NCBI RefSeq assembly: GCF_018829635.1
Contig: NZ_JAHKKG010000010.1
Location: forward strand, 1-64,000
Direction: 5' to 3'
DNA: 64,000 nucleotides
Source: Paractinoplanes bogorensis
Lineage (GTDB): Bacteria > Actinomycetota > Actinomycetes > Mycobacteriales > Micromonosporaceae
The notes below the pieces were generated by a model. That model saw nothing but the letters and a program-made list of their open reading frames with translations, did no database searches and was not told the origin of the DNA. The position numbers and the translations under genes are program-made. Shown here in pieces: positions 1 through 8,285 of this stretch (the stretch's first letter is position 1; each line of letters begins with the position of its first letter).

Positions 1-222
1 TCCTGGGATTGCCTGGCGTGCACCAGGCCCTGGCCGTGCGACCCGGCGCGCGAGGAACTCGCGACCGAACTCGGCCGGACCTCACTGGCGATGTACCTCT
101 TCGCCTACCTCAACGAAGCGGCCGGCGTCATGCCTGGCGTGACTCCTGGTGAGCTCTATGAGCGTTTCTTGGCATGGACACGGACGCCGGGCTCCGGGAA
201 GAGCGTCGGCCTGCCTGGATAA
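1..222 (+). CDS. C-terminal end of a Cys-motif hypothetical protein (partial)
   Basis: An open frame enters from the left edge and stops at TAA 220-222, giving 73 residues. It opens with WDCLACTRPWPC, a CxxC...PWPC signature of small actinomycete proteins that are often annotated as hypothetical or, doubtfully, flavin reductase. The spacing suggests a metal-binding knuckle, and the rest (TSLAMYLFAYLNEAA) is helical. The start lies outside the window. A related Cys pattern (FCVTCREWSPC) occurs in the small gene at 1267-1476. Function is unknown. The frame is supported by strong codon bias and the conserved motif. Confidence 0.6.
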   Translation, partial: SWDCLACTRPWPCDPAREELATELGRTSLAMYLFAYLNEAAGVMPGVTPGELYERFLAWTRTPGSGKSVGLPG

Positions 223-232
223 CCAGGCAGGC
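209..232. terminator. Perfect 10-bp hairpin over a stop codon
   Basis: GCCTGCCTGG and its exact complement are separated by ATAA, which contains the stop codon of the partial gene at 1-222. No T-run follows. It is a plausible intrinsic or bidirectional transcription end, inferred from symmetry and position only. Confidence 0.5.
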
Positions 233-286
233 GGACGTGCGGCTTCTTGCGCGCCAGCGTCGCCAACGCCCGCTTCGAGGTGCACC

Positions 287-318
287 CCCGTGGGCCAAAC
301 GTTGCACGATGCGAACCG
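287..318 (+). repeat. 32-bp direct repeat, copy 1
   Basis: This 32-bp segment recurs at 2828-2859 with 30 of 32 bases identical. The core reads AACGTTGCAC. Both copies lie just after a hairpin in non-coding DNA, and together they bracket the genes at 431-2714. The role is unknown; it could be a recombination or attachment scar or a conserved control sequence. Confidence 0.55.
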
Positions 319-430
319 CTTCGTGGGTATCGAGGGTGATGCGATGCCGGGACATCTCAATAACTCACGCCGCGTGTCAAGGCGTTCGGCCATTGACAGC
401 ACCGACCGCCAGCAGCGGACCCTGGCGGTC

Positions 431-1135
431 TCAACCCCGCTTAGGGGCGGGCAGCGCCGCACGTATCCGATTCCGCGCTTCCCAGAATCTCCGCACGATT
501 GGGTTCTTCCAGTCGTACGGGAACGCCGGATCGTGCCGGCTCCACCAGCGAATCCGCTTCGCACGCCGACCGGCCGCATGCCGGGTCTGCCATCTTCTCC
601 CAGCGTTATCGCGGACCAGCGCCCATCGAAGCGAGCAGCGCACGGCGTCAGGGCTGGGGTCGAGCTGGGTTGCATCCTGCGGCGCCAGATGGACGACGTT
701 CACCTCCTGCCAGTCGAACTCAATGGTCTTCTGCGGAGGCAGGTCGACTGGCCCAAAGAACCGGTCCGGCCGGTTCTCGCCGCTCACCACGTCCCATACT
801 CCTGGGGCATCTGGACGTGGATCCTCAACCGGCACCGTCCAGCGGGTGGCGATGACCGGGGACACGTACGTCAGCTCTACGGGTAGGTCGCTCCCGTTGC
901 GCACGCACATGCGTAGCTTGATCTGCTCGACGCGCGCCTCCCACGGTGGCTTGAAGTCCCGCTCGATCTCCCACCAAATTGCGACGGCATCGACCTGCTT
1001 CCGGTCGGCTGCGGCGCGGTCTCTGAAAAATATTCGCAATGCCAGCAGAATTGATCCGACAGTAAGCCAAGCGGGCACGCTACCCAGATCCAACTTCACG
1101 CCACCAAGATAGTTGGGTGCACAAATCGATCCCAT
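431..1135 (-). CDS. Hypothetical protein with one N-terminal membrane segment
   Basis: This encodes 234 residues. Residues about 20-37 (PAWLTVGSILLALRIFF) form a single predicted membrane helix, followed by a positively charged stretch (RDR, DRK) consistent with a cytoplasmic C-terminal domain. The rest is soluble, rich in Trp and Arg, with strand-like segments (LRMCVRNGSDLPVELTYVSP) suggestive of a beta-sandwich. I do not recognise the family. It is transcribed away from the small gene at 1267 and the Shedu-like gene, with a 131-bp divergent spacer. No good ribosome site precedes the ATG, so the start is uncertain. Confidence 0.6.
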   Translation of the reverse strand: MGSICAPNYLGGVKLDLGSVPAWLTVGSILLALRIFFRDRAAADRKQVDAVAIWWEIERDFKPPWEARVEQIKLRMCVRNGSDLPVELTYVSPVIATRWTVPVEDPRPDAPGVWDVVSGENRPDRFFGPVDLPPQKTIEFDWQEVNVVHLAPQDATQLDPSPDAVRCSLRWALVRDNAGRRWQTRHAAGRRAKRIRWWSRHDPAFPYDWKNPIVRRFWEARNRIRAALPAPKRG

Positions 1136-1266
1136 CGAGGAAATGCGATGCTCGGCATCAAGTGAATTGCAGGTAGGCGTGCGAGTTAAAGATCAATCTA
1201 CTGTAGATACAATCTAATGTAATGGCCTACCGTCGGAGTTGATCACGACAGTCGAGCAGGGCCGAA

Positions 1267-1476
1267 ATGACCAACCCGCCGCAGATGCCTCCGACAGACG
1301 CCGACCCAATCGTCTGGACGCTCGCTCGCCAAGTAGCCATCGACCGCCGACCGGACTCGACCGGGTTCTGCGTGACGTGCCGAGAGTGGTCGCCGTGCGG
1401 CCCGGCGGGTCGTCGGCGTTCGCCCTCGCGCTGGGTTGTCGATGTGGCTGGCTCATGCCGGACTCCGATTGATTGA
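1267..1476 (+). CDS. Small Cys-rich hypothetical protein
   Basis: This encodes 69 residues from an ATG. FCVTCREWSPCGPAGRR at residues about 34-50 contains a CxxC...C knuckle like the one in the partial protein at the left edge, and such short proteins are common in actinomycetes. The alternative frame starting at 1239 covers the same DNA but lacks this pattern. The gene precedes the Shedu-like gene on the same strand by 89 bp. Function is unknown; a zinc knuckle is an inference. Confidence 0.5.
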   Translation: MTNPPQMPPTDADPIVWTLARQVAIDRRPDSTGFCVTCREWSPCGPAGRRRSPSRWVVDVAGSCRTPID

Positions 1477-1565
1477 CTCGCGTTTGCGCCCGCTGGCAGG
1501 GGCGCAAGTGTGCCTCGAACAGCCGTTCCATCGACGCATGGTGCGTCCGTCGCTACGGTGCGCTC

Positions 1566-2714
1566 ATGAGCCAGGATGCGGCGGCCCAAGCCTTCCGAGT
1601 TCGCACAACAACCAAGCACCAGCCACCCAACGTCCTCGACTTCACGACGGTGGACGTCAAGCAGGGCAGGCGGGTATTCAAGTCGGCCACCATCCTGACT
1701 ATCTCGGATGAGGAAACCGGTGAGATCAAGCGACGCGAGTTCAAGGTGCAAACCTTCGGCAGGAGCCTTAACGGTCCCGGCTTCAGCTTCGAGGACAGAG
1801 CGGAGCATCGGTGGTATTGCGAAGATCGGGAGATCGAGGCGGTTAGAGACCTGCTCAACAACGCCTTTCCGACCGCTGGCGTCTACCAATTTCCCGCACA
1901 CGATTCAGCCGTACAGCAACTGATCGCAGGTATCGATGAGGGCCGCGTCGATGCTGACGCCGTCCACCGCGTGGTGACTGCGATCTGCAACGCACCTGAT
2001 CTAGCGGAAGCCCTCGCCCGAATGGACGAGGCGGGCGTACTCGCGGATGTCATCGAGCGGAACCGCCAACTCCAGGGCCTCCGCAGATGGCGTCAAGTAG
2101 TGGAGGACCCCGCAAGTACTGAACCGGACATTCAGAGGGTCTTGGACCAAGAGTGGTGGGTGTTCGGAGGCCGTTACATCAAGGCGGAAGTCCGCCGGCA
2201 ACTTGTACCAGGGGATGAGATGGATCTCCTGCTAGTCCGGTCGGATGGATCGCTGCACGTGGTCGAGATCAAGCAGGCGAACATCCCCAAGTTGATCCGG
2301 GAGCACAGGAGCCATTACCGGGTCGGCAACGAAGTACACGAGGCGGTCTCGCAGGCGGCTAACTACCTGCGGAGCTTGGACGAGCAGCGCGACTTCATCC
2401 TCAACCGCTTCAAGGTGGATCCACGCCGCGCATCAGCGACGGTGGTCATTGGTCATCCGATGTTCGTTGAGAGTCGAATTCCGCAAGAGGCAATCAATGA
2501 GGCAATCCGCACCTACAACAGCCATCTCTCCCGCATTGAGGTAATGACGTTCGCAGACTTGATCGAAGGCGCTGAGGGATCGTTCGCCCTCACCGATGCG
2601 GATGGCGAGGACGAAGGAGAGCGAGACGTGGAGGAGTACTGGCCGGAGCCAGAAGAGGACCCCTGGCCGGAACCCGCGTCGTACCGCGATCCTTGGGACG
2701 ATCCGCCGTTCTGA
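1566..2714 (+). CDS. sduA: Shedu-type anti-phage nuclease (DUF4263/SduA family)
   Basis: This encodes 382 residues from the ATG at 1566; an upstream in-frame start adds 31 implausible residues. The C-terminal half matches the Shedu nuclease core: a WWVF segment (197-200), Asp220 in DEMDLLLV, Glu234 and Lys236 in HVVEIKQ, then YRVGNEV and the helix AVSQAANYL (260-268). Together these form a PD-(D/E)XK site. Residues 1-190 are the variable N-terminal region that senses or regulates in this family, and the tail (from about 345) is acidic and Pro/Trp-rich. Shedu proteins are known as single-gene phage-defence nucleases that form oligomers. The neighbours are an Argonaute remnant and a second PD-(D/E)XK protein, which fits a defence island. 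Activity here is inferred. Confidence 0.8.
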   Translation: MSQDAAAQAFRVRTTTKHQPPNVLDFTTVDVKQGRRVFKSATILTISDEETGEIKRREFKVQTFGRSLNGPGFSFEDRAEHRWYCEDREIEAVRDLLNNAFPTAGVYQFPAHDSAVQQLIAGIDEGRVDADAVHRVVTAICNAPDLAEALARMDEAGVLADVIERNRQLQGLRRWRQVVEDPASTEPDIQRVLDQEWWVFGGRYIKAEVRRQLVPGDEMDLLLVRSDGSLHVVEIKQANIPKLIREHRSHYRVGNEVHEAVSQAANYLRSLDEQRDFILNRFKVDPRRASATVVIGHPMFVESRIPQEAINEAIRTYNSHLSRIEVMTFADLIEGAEGSFALTDADGEDEGERDVEEYWPEPEEDPWPEPASYRDPWDDPPF

Positions 2715-2763
2715 GACAGCTTGTCGCTGGATCGGACCGCATCAGACAACACGAGCGACGAGC

Positions 2764-2822
2764 GGACCCGAAACGGGTCCGGCGACTGAGGGGACTTCGG
2801 CGAACCAGGGCGAACGCCCTGG
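2764..2822. terminator. Two perfect hairpins after the Shedu-like gene
   Basis: GGACCCG-AAA-CGGGTCC (2764-2780) and CCAGGGCG-AA-CGCCCTGG (2805-2822) are perfect stem-loops 50-110 bp past the stop at 2714. Neither has a clear T-run. They probably end transcription of the Shedu-like gene and isolate it from the Piwi remnant. Confidence 0.5.
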
Positions 2823-2827
2823 TCCTA

Positions 2828-2859
2828 CCCGTGGGCCGAACGTTGCACCATGCGAACCG
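2828..2859 (+). repeat. 32-bp direct repeat, copy 2
   Basis: This matches 287-318 at 30 of 32 positions, in the same orientation, 2.5 kb away. It directly abuts the second hairpin after the Shedu-like gene, as copy 1 lies shortly after the hairpin at 209-232. Confidence 0.55.
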
Positions 2860-2941
2860 GGCTACGGTCGTGTCAGGTATCCCTATGTTAGGACGTTTGT
2901 CCAGGTCACAGGTGCACCGCAGGGCACCCTGAACACCGTGG

Positions 2942-3329
2942 CCGCCGTATTGTCAGCTCGCCAAGCACTTCAAGCTGATACCGTCCACCGGCCTGCGAAT
3001 CATGCGTTACGGTGAGTACCCGCTGCCCCGTGGCGCGTGCCTTAACCTCGGCGATCGGCGCTACCTCTACACCACCGGATACGTCCCGTCGCTCGGACGC
3101 TACCCCCACGGCCACGTTGCCACTCCTGTGCAAATCACCGACCACATCGGCGACTCGGCCACCGGCGATCTCCTGCGCGAGGGTCTGCCGCTGACCAAGA
3201 TGAACTGGAGCTCCGCCCACTTCGCCTAGGATCCCGGTCACCCCTCCGCTTCGCCAAGGAAGTCGGCGCGATCCTGCGCGACCTTCCCGACAGCTACCAC
3301 CAGAATCGCGATACGCCTTCTTCATGTAG
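2942..3329 (+). pseudogene. Decayed C-terminus of a Piwi/Argonaute-family protein
   Basis: Three successive frames spell the end of a PIWI domain. Frame one (2942-3229) gives YPLPRGACLNLGDRR, TTGYVPSLGRYPHGHV and LTKMNWSSAHF, then stops. Frame two (from about 3247) gives LRFAKEVGAILRDLPD. Frame three (3312-3329) gives YAFFM and a stop. The LTKMNW...LRFA..VG.IL...Y.F(Y/F)M order is characteristic of the last about 110 residues of actinobacterial Argonaute/Piwi proteins. Everything upstream (MID and most of PIWI) is absent, with an in-frame stop at 2930. At least two frameshifts plus a truncation mean it is dead. The gene just downstream encodes a nuclease, a known type of Argonaute partner. 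Sequencing error cannot explain the missing 5' portion. Confidence 0.75.
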
Positions 3330-3533
3330 ACGTGGTACCGACCCGCACCCATGGTGAAGACTCGGCCACCATATAGAGCCGACCCGCCCTCGGTACGGGC
3401 TCGGTGGCCAGGTCGATGCCGGCACAAGCCATATTGCCCGTTTCCTACCTGGACCTGGAACGGAGTTGAAATCCTGCAGCGTCAACGCGAGGATTAAGAC
3501 CCCTCTACAAAGGGTTTTGTCAAGGAGCTGGCC

Positions 3534-5186
3534 TTGACCGTCACCGAACAGCACATCCGGGACCACCTGGCGACAGATCTCGACATCCTCGAACGTGGGC
3601 TAACACTGATCCGGACCAACTATCCACTGCCGAATGCATACGGCACACGAGGGTTCGTCGATATCCTCGCGCGCGACGCCGACGGCGCGCTCGTAGTGAT
3701 CGAGGTCAAACGTAGTAACAGCACCGCCCGCGAGGCGGTGCATGAGGTCGTCAAGTACGTTGCGCTACTCAGGCAAGAACAGGGCGTCAACCGCGCAGAC
3801 GTCCGCGCCGTGATCGTGTCGACCGAGTGGGCGGAACTGCTGGTGCCGTTCAGCAACCTCAAACGCGAATGGGGCAATGAGATCCGGGGCTACCACGTGC
3901 ACCTAGCCCAGGACGGGCCAAGGATCGCGTCGGCCACCGAGGTCACCGCGGTGCCCGAGGCCGACGCCCGTGGTCTCAGCCCTGTCCACTTTACAGTCGC
4001 CCCGCTGAGCCTTGATCACCTCGATGGACTCTGGCGAACAATCACGACGGCACTAGCCTCGGCTGGTGCAATCGATGCGCTCGGCATCGTCCTGCGCCAC
4101 GAAGATGGCGATTCTGCCCTGTACGTAGTGATCGGCCGAGCACCACACGCAAAGCCCGCGGACGTCATCTCGCACCCGCCGACGCGTACGGGTACCACCG
4201 AAAACGAACCAGCCGAGTCGCAGGCGTACGACAAGGTGGACGACGACGTTGAGGTCGATGAGGTCGATGAGTGGGCGATCGAACATGCGGCGCTCGAAGC
4301 GGTCGCCGACCGACTACACGAGAGTAACTACCTCGTACGCCCGGCTTATGCCGACAAGTTTGAGATGCTGACCGACAGCGGCGGATGGCAGCCCCTTGAA
4401 GTCCTCCGCCAGGGCATTTTCCACAGCCAGCGTGACCTGTATCCGGACGACACCCTGCTCGGCCAAGTCTTCGACCGGCTCGGTCTGTCACAGGTCAAAT
4501 ACCTCGGTTCCGCGCGGCCCGCGAATCACCAACACTGGACACAGTTCCGGCTTCGTGTCGCGCAGACGATGGTCGGAGCAGATAGTTGGGGCGAGATAAT
4601 CGCTGCGTGGTTGGACGAGCGCGAATCCCAGCTAGATCAACGGACCGTTGTCCAGATCTACAACCCGGGCGACTTCATCGGCTCCCTGGTGTTCGGCTGG
4701 CCTGACGATCTCCACGTGTTACTTCCACGCATGACCGCCGCGATAGATGTCGCCGGGCCGGGCGGCCGGATACTGGAGGGCTTTCTCGCCTGGACCGGCT
4801 CGACACCGGCGACGATCAATCACACGATTCAGGCGGTCTACCCGGATCCGGTCGACTGGGGATTCGCAAAGTCGATGGGCCACGCCTGGGCCGACGATCG
4901 TCACGTGCTGCACGGTCTTGGCCTGAAATACGTCCTATTCGAGTTTCAGCCAGGAGACGATCCACCTGTCCGGCTTGAACTCGACCACGACCGGCTCATC
5001 CGCCGCCCCCTGTCCGAGTATGAGTCAACGCCGGATCAGTGCTATCCACTGCCAAAATTCCTCGAACAATTTGCCGAGGAGATCGAGTCACTGGTCACAG
5101 CCTACCGCGCACAGATAGATGTCGACTGGAAGAGCGCAACGGTGCTCGTGACCAACGACCTTCCTTTCGTGCCGCGCGGGAACTGA
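3534..5186 (+). CDS. RecB/NucS-like nuclease with a long uncharacterised C-terminal region
   Basis: This encodes 550 residues from a TTG start at 3534, with AAGGAG six bases upstream. Residues about 8-100 form a PD-(D/E)XK domain of the NucS/DUF91 type: LERGLTLI, GFVDILARD (Asp43), ALVVIEVKRS (Glu57, Lys59), then the helix AVHEVVKYVALLR. Residues about 100-230 are of unknown fold, followed by an acidic linker (DDDVEVDEVDEW, near 240). Residues about 255-550 include a segment resembling a winged-helix or RAMA-type unit (EMLTDSGGWQPLEVL, HWTQFRLRV), but I do not recognise a family. It lies 204 bp after the Argonaute remnant, so it may be the surviving effector or partner of a lost Argonaute system, or an independent restriction-type nuclease. 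Confidence 0.75.
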   Translation: MTVTEQHIRDHLATDLDILERGLTLIRTNYPLPNAYGTRGFVDILARDADGALVVIEVKRSNSTAREAVHEVVKYVALLRQEQGVNRADVRAVIVSTEWAELLVPFSNLKREWGNEIRGYHVHLAQDGPRIASATEVTAVPEADARGLSPVHFTVAPLSLDHLDGLWRTITTALASAGAIDALGIVLRHEDGDSALYVVIGRAPHAKPADVISHPPTRTGTTENEPAESQAYDKVDDDVEVDEVDEWAIEHAALEAVADRLHESNYLVRPAYADKFEMLTDSGGWQPLEVLRQGIFHSQRDLYPDDTLLGQVFDRLGLSQVKYLGSARPANHQHWTQFRLRVAQTMVGADSWGEIIAAWLDERESQLDQRTVVQIYNPGDFIGSLVFGWPDDLHVLLPRMTAAIDVAGPGGRILEGFLAWTGSTPATINHTIQAVYPDPVDWGFAKSMGHAWADDRHVLHGLGLKYVLFEFQPGDDPPVRLELDHDRLIRRPLSEYESTPDQCYPLPKFLEQFAEEIESLVTAYRAQIDVDWKSATVLVTNDLPFVPRGN

Positions 5187-5386
5187 CGTAATCACCTCAG
5201 CGGGCGGAGTGAGAATCAATGCGGCCCACAGTGAAGTTTGACGATTGACCCCGACGCCGGCGGAATCGCCAGGCATGAGGTTCAGGGTGCCAGATGCCGC
5301 ATTCAACAGCGTGTCCGCCTGGATCGAATAGCGCACATTGAGCTGACCAGCGCCAGCGCCGACTGCGGTCGGCCCGGGCGCCGCGG

Positions 5387-6571
5387 TCAGGATGAGCCAT
5401 CTGGGCGCAGACTTGCCGGCAGGTCGGCGGCGACCATCTCGGCCAGTCGGTACAGGAACGGCGGCAGGAGCACCGGCAGCAGCTCAAACTGCCCATTGGG
5501 CACCATCACTCGTAGTCGGCTCATCCCGGTGGCCAGGAACAACAGCATCACCGCGGTGCTCGCCTTAGCCTTGGGCGACGGGGCAGGCTCAAGCAGGGCC
5601 TGGCGCAGCAGCAGCCGGTTGAGCCCGAAGGCGACGCCGTAGAACCACTGCAGCAGGCCCGGACAGTCGGGCGGGGGCTCGCCGGCCGCGATCGCGTCCA
5701 GTTCGGCTTCCACGGTGTCGCAGAGCGACACCGCCCAACGATGCATCTCATCGACGGCCTGCCAGGCCGCCCGTAGCTGGGTGAGCGAGGCCTCAGTGAC
5801 AGTCCGAGTCAATTCGCCGCTGGCGTCGGCGGCCGGGAGCAGGTTCAGGCCATGCCCGTCGTTGATGTCGGCCAGGGCAGGCTCGCTGTCGGAGTACTCG
5901 AGCATCGAGGCGACCGGGACGGCGGCGCCGGGAGGGCCCAGGGCCCGGGCGACTGCGCCGAGGTCGGCGTCCACAAACTCGCTGGTGCCGCCCAGCGTCG
6001 CGGAGACCGCCGTGGTGAGGAAGTCCCGGGTGGTGTACGGCTCGGCCTCGGTGGGGCCTTTGTCGAACACGGCCAGCTCCGGCATCGCGAAGGAGATGCC
6101 GGCCGCCGTGATGCGGGCGTCGACGTCGCGCAGGCGCTGAGGCAATAGCACGATCTTGCCACTGTGTTTGCTGGCTAGTTCGTCCGCGACGTCGCCGATC
6201 CAGGCGCTGCGATCGCTGGCCTCGCGCGGCCCGAGTAACGCGTCTTGCCGAAAGTCGGTGGCGGCGATCAGCCACGCTCGGCGCACAGTCGATTCCGGGA
6301 TCGGCAGGCCGGCCCCGAACGCCTCCAGAGCCAGGTCGTCGGGGCGGCGGCCCGGGCGGGCGTGAGCGCTGAGCCACACCACCAGGTCGACCGCCTCGGC
6401 CGGGGCGGTCGAAACACTGCCCCGCCCTTGCCCTGCGCCGTGTTTCTCGTTGCGGACTAGCAGTCCTGCCGTCCGCCACCGTTCGAGCTGGGTGACGGTG
6501 GCCGTGGCTCCTCTTTCGCCGGCGGCGGCGAGCAATGCAGTGTCGGCGGGGCTGGGCTGTTTGCGAACCAC
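5387..6571 (-). CDS. Putative MerR-like regulator of unknown function
   Basis: This encodes 394 residues from GTG at 6571; the frame stays open upstream, but that DNA does not look coding. The N-terminus (ATVTQLERWRTAGLLVRN, about 23-40) looks like a MerR-type winged helix, followed by a Gly/Arg linker and a second helix-turn-helix-like segment (PESTVRRAWLIAA). The remaining about 280 residues are mostly helical, with a Leu-rich C-terminal part (LLQWFYGVAFGLNRLLLRQALL). I do not recognise a named family. It stands divergent from the small membrane-protein gene at 6704, with a 132-bp spacer. Confidence 0.6.
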   Translation of the reverse strand: MVRKQPSPADTALLAAAGERGATATVTQLERWRTAGLLVRNEKHGAGQGRGSVSTAPAEAVDLVVWLSAHARPGRRPDDLALEAFGAGLPIPESTVRRAWLIAATDFRQDALLGPREASDRSAWIGDVADELASKHSGKIVLLPQRLRDVDARITAAGISFAMPELAVFDKGPTEAEPYTTRDFLTTAVSATLGGTSEFVDADLGAVARALGPPGAAVPVASMLEYSDSEPALADINDGHGLNLLPAADASGELTRTVTEASLTQLRAAWQAVDEMHRWAVSLCDTVEAELDAIAAGEPPPDCPGLLQWFYGVAFGLNRLLLRQALLEPAPSPKAKASTAVMLLFLATGMSRLRVMVPNGQFELLPVLLPPFLYRLAEMVAADLPASLRPDGSS

Positions 6572-6703
6572 GACCTGCGACCGTACCGGCCGATGGCAGG
6601 GTTTGGAGCCCCGCGAGCTTGTCGGGAACCGGACGTTCACCCGCTGGTCTACTGGTGTGGCACGAGGCGACGGGCCTCTCGGCCAGGAAGGAGTGGACGT
6701 TTC

Positions 6704-6886
6704 ATGACCAGCAGAGATAGCTCTTCGACCCCGGATCCGCAGGGATCGCGACGGTGGACCACGATCGTGGCGGCTGGCGGGGCAGCCGTCGTCGGGGTGC
6801 TGGCCGCGCACAGCCCGGCTTGGGCGGTCGGCGTGGGCACCGCGATGGCCCTGTTCACCGGGATCCGTGAGCTTCTCCAGCGATGA
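6704..6886 (+). CDS. Small membrane protein, 60 residues
   Basis: This starts at the ATG at 6704, ten bases after AGGAAGGAG. A polar N-terminus (about 20 residues) is followed by two short hydrophobic stretches, TTIVAAGGAAVVGVLAA and AWAVGVGTAMALFTGI, which can form a helical hairpin in the membrane. A charged tail (RELLQR) ends it. The strong ribosome site and the neat membrane profile support a real gene. Function is unknown. Confidence 0.6.
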   Translation: MTSRDSSSTPDPQGSRRWTTIVAAGGAAVVGVLAAHSPAWAVGVGTAMALFTGIRELLQR

Positions 6887-7158
6887 CAACTCTGCGAGCT
6901 CGGCGTTCGGCGTTCGCGGCGGATGCTCATCTGTCCGCTCAGCGTCATGGCGGACCCGCCGACAGTGCTGCGAGCGCCGCGACGAGATCTTCTCTGTTCA
7001 TCGACTTCGTCCACGGGACCGATTGCTGAGCGCGACGACCTGCCGTGATTCCGGAGAACTCGCACCGCTCGAATACGCGAGGCTGCCAGTACTCCGCCTG
7101 TTCGATCCGCGAGGCGCTGCCAGACGCGCCACTCGATGCGCCAGGCACCGGTGGTGGA

Positions 7159-8097
7159 TCAAGAGTTGGCGCGGTAGGCCGCTTCCTGGCGCTCACGCCG
7201 CTGCTGGCGATTTGACGGCGGTGCATCGTCCGGATCCTCGATCGGACGCTCCGGGATGGCAGTCTTCATGCCGAACCGGCGGGCGTTGAGCGCCATCGTC
7301 ACGTCCGTCGTAAAGACAACGACGTCATGGCTGGCCAGCGACTGGAGGGCCAGGGCGCGCTGGAGGATTTCGGTGTCCTCGTCGTCGACCGGCCGGTGGG
7401 CCGGATCATCGTAGAAGACGCGTAGCGTCACCTGTCCGCCCGGCTCGTCGTCGGCTGCACCCTGTGGGCCGTGTTCACGGAGCACGACCGGAGCAAACGG
7501 ATCTTGCAACAGCCGGGCCAGCGCAGCGAGGGTGACCTGTGCCCGGAAGCGCACGACCTTGTTGCTCGATTCCTTGTGCCGGTCGAGTTCACGGACGACT
7601 ACCTCGGGAAGCACAAGCTTAATGTCGGCGTGGCCCGCCTTCAGGTCGAGCGCCCACGGAATGCTGCCGAGGACCCGTTGCGGGCTGGGGTCCTTGTGCC
7701 AGCCTGGGTGGTGCAGGAAGACGTTCGTGTCGACGACGCTCAGCACCTCGTGCTGGTGGACGCTCCAGCGCGCGATCTGGTCACGTAGGTTGTTGGCCGC
7801 CGTGGTAAATACCCTACGCCGGGCATCCTTCTCGTCGTTAAAGACGTGCTGACCTTTCATCGTGCCGGCGCCGACACCGGCAAGAAGCCGGTCGAGTCCG
7901 GGTGTGTAGATCAGCCCTTCCAGGTCGGCGTCGGCGATATGGCCGCGCAGCATCCGGGCGAGCCCGAGTATCCAGGCGACGTAGCCGCCATAGGGGACAT
8001 TGTTGTTCGGGTGGGGGCTATCGATCTCGACCACGGCACGGTCGAGGACGCCGAGAACGTAGTTGCGGTCAGCGCCGGGTTCCAGGGTGACGAGCAT
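7159..8097 (-). CDS. PIN-domain ribonuclease-like protein
   Basis: This encodes 312 residues from the ATG at 8097, chosen because AGGATGG lies five bases upstream; starts at 8106 (ATG) and 8157 (GTG) are possible. Residues about 118-275 form a PIN domain with the acidic residues expected for two metal ions: Asp123 (VVDTNVFLHH), Glu170 (VVVRELDRH), the DDED cluster (238-241) and Asp265 (VVFTTDVTMALNA). The N-terminal about 115 residues are helical and unassigned. PIN domains cut RNA. The large size and lack of an adjacent small antitoxin argue against a classic VapC toxin; stand-alone PIN proteins of this length are frequent in actinomycete accessory DNA. Confidence 0.8.
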   Translation of the reverse strand: MLVTLEPGADRNYVLGVLDRAVVEIDSPHPNNNVPYGGYVAWILGLARMLRGHIADADLEGLIYTPGLDRLLAGVGAGTMKGQHVFNDEKDARRRVFTTAANNLRDQIARWSVHQHEVLSVVDTNVFLHHPGWHKDPSPQRVLGSIPWALDLKAGHADIKLVLPEVVVRELDRHKESSNKVVRFRAQVTLAALARLLQDPFAPVVLREHGPQGAADDEPGGQVTLRVFYDDPAHRPVDDEDTEILQRALALQSLASHDVVVFTTDVTMALNARRFGMKTAIPERPIEDPDDAPPSNRQQRRERQEAAYRANS

Positions 8098-8285
8098 AGC
8101 GGCCATCCTGGCAGCCACCCATCGCCGCCGGGCACCGAATTTACGCGCCACCTGCACATGGACGGGAGGTCACTAGCTCATGCAGCGACGATCACTCAGG
8201 CAATCTGCTCTCGCGAACTCGCACCGAAGGACAACTCACCGACTGGTCGCACGGGCTACGCGCGCTAGGGTACACCCAGATAATT

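Noticed and set aside
5187..5386. Open minus-strand frame reading RYSIQADTLLNAASGTLNLM
   Set aside because: It has no credible start and its upstream part lies over the end of the gene at 5387-6571. It may be a remnant, but no family is recognised.
7159..8097. VapC toxin
   Set aside because: The PIN domain is genuine, but the protein is more than twice VapC length and no VapB-like antitoxin gene is adjacent.
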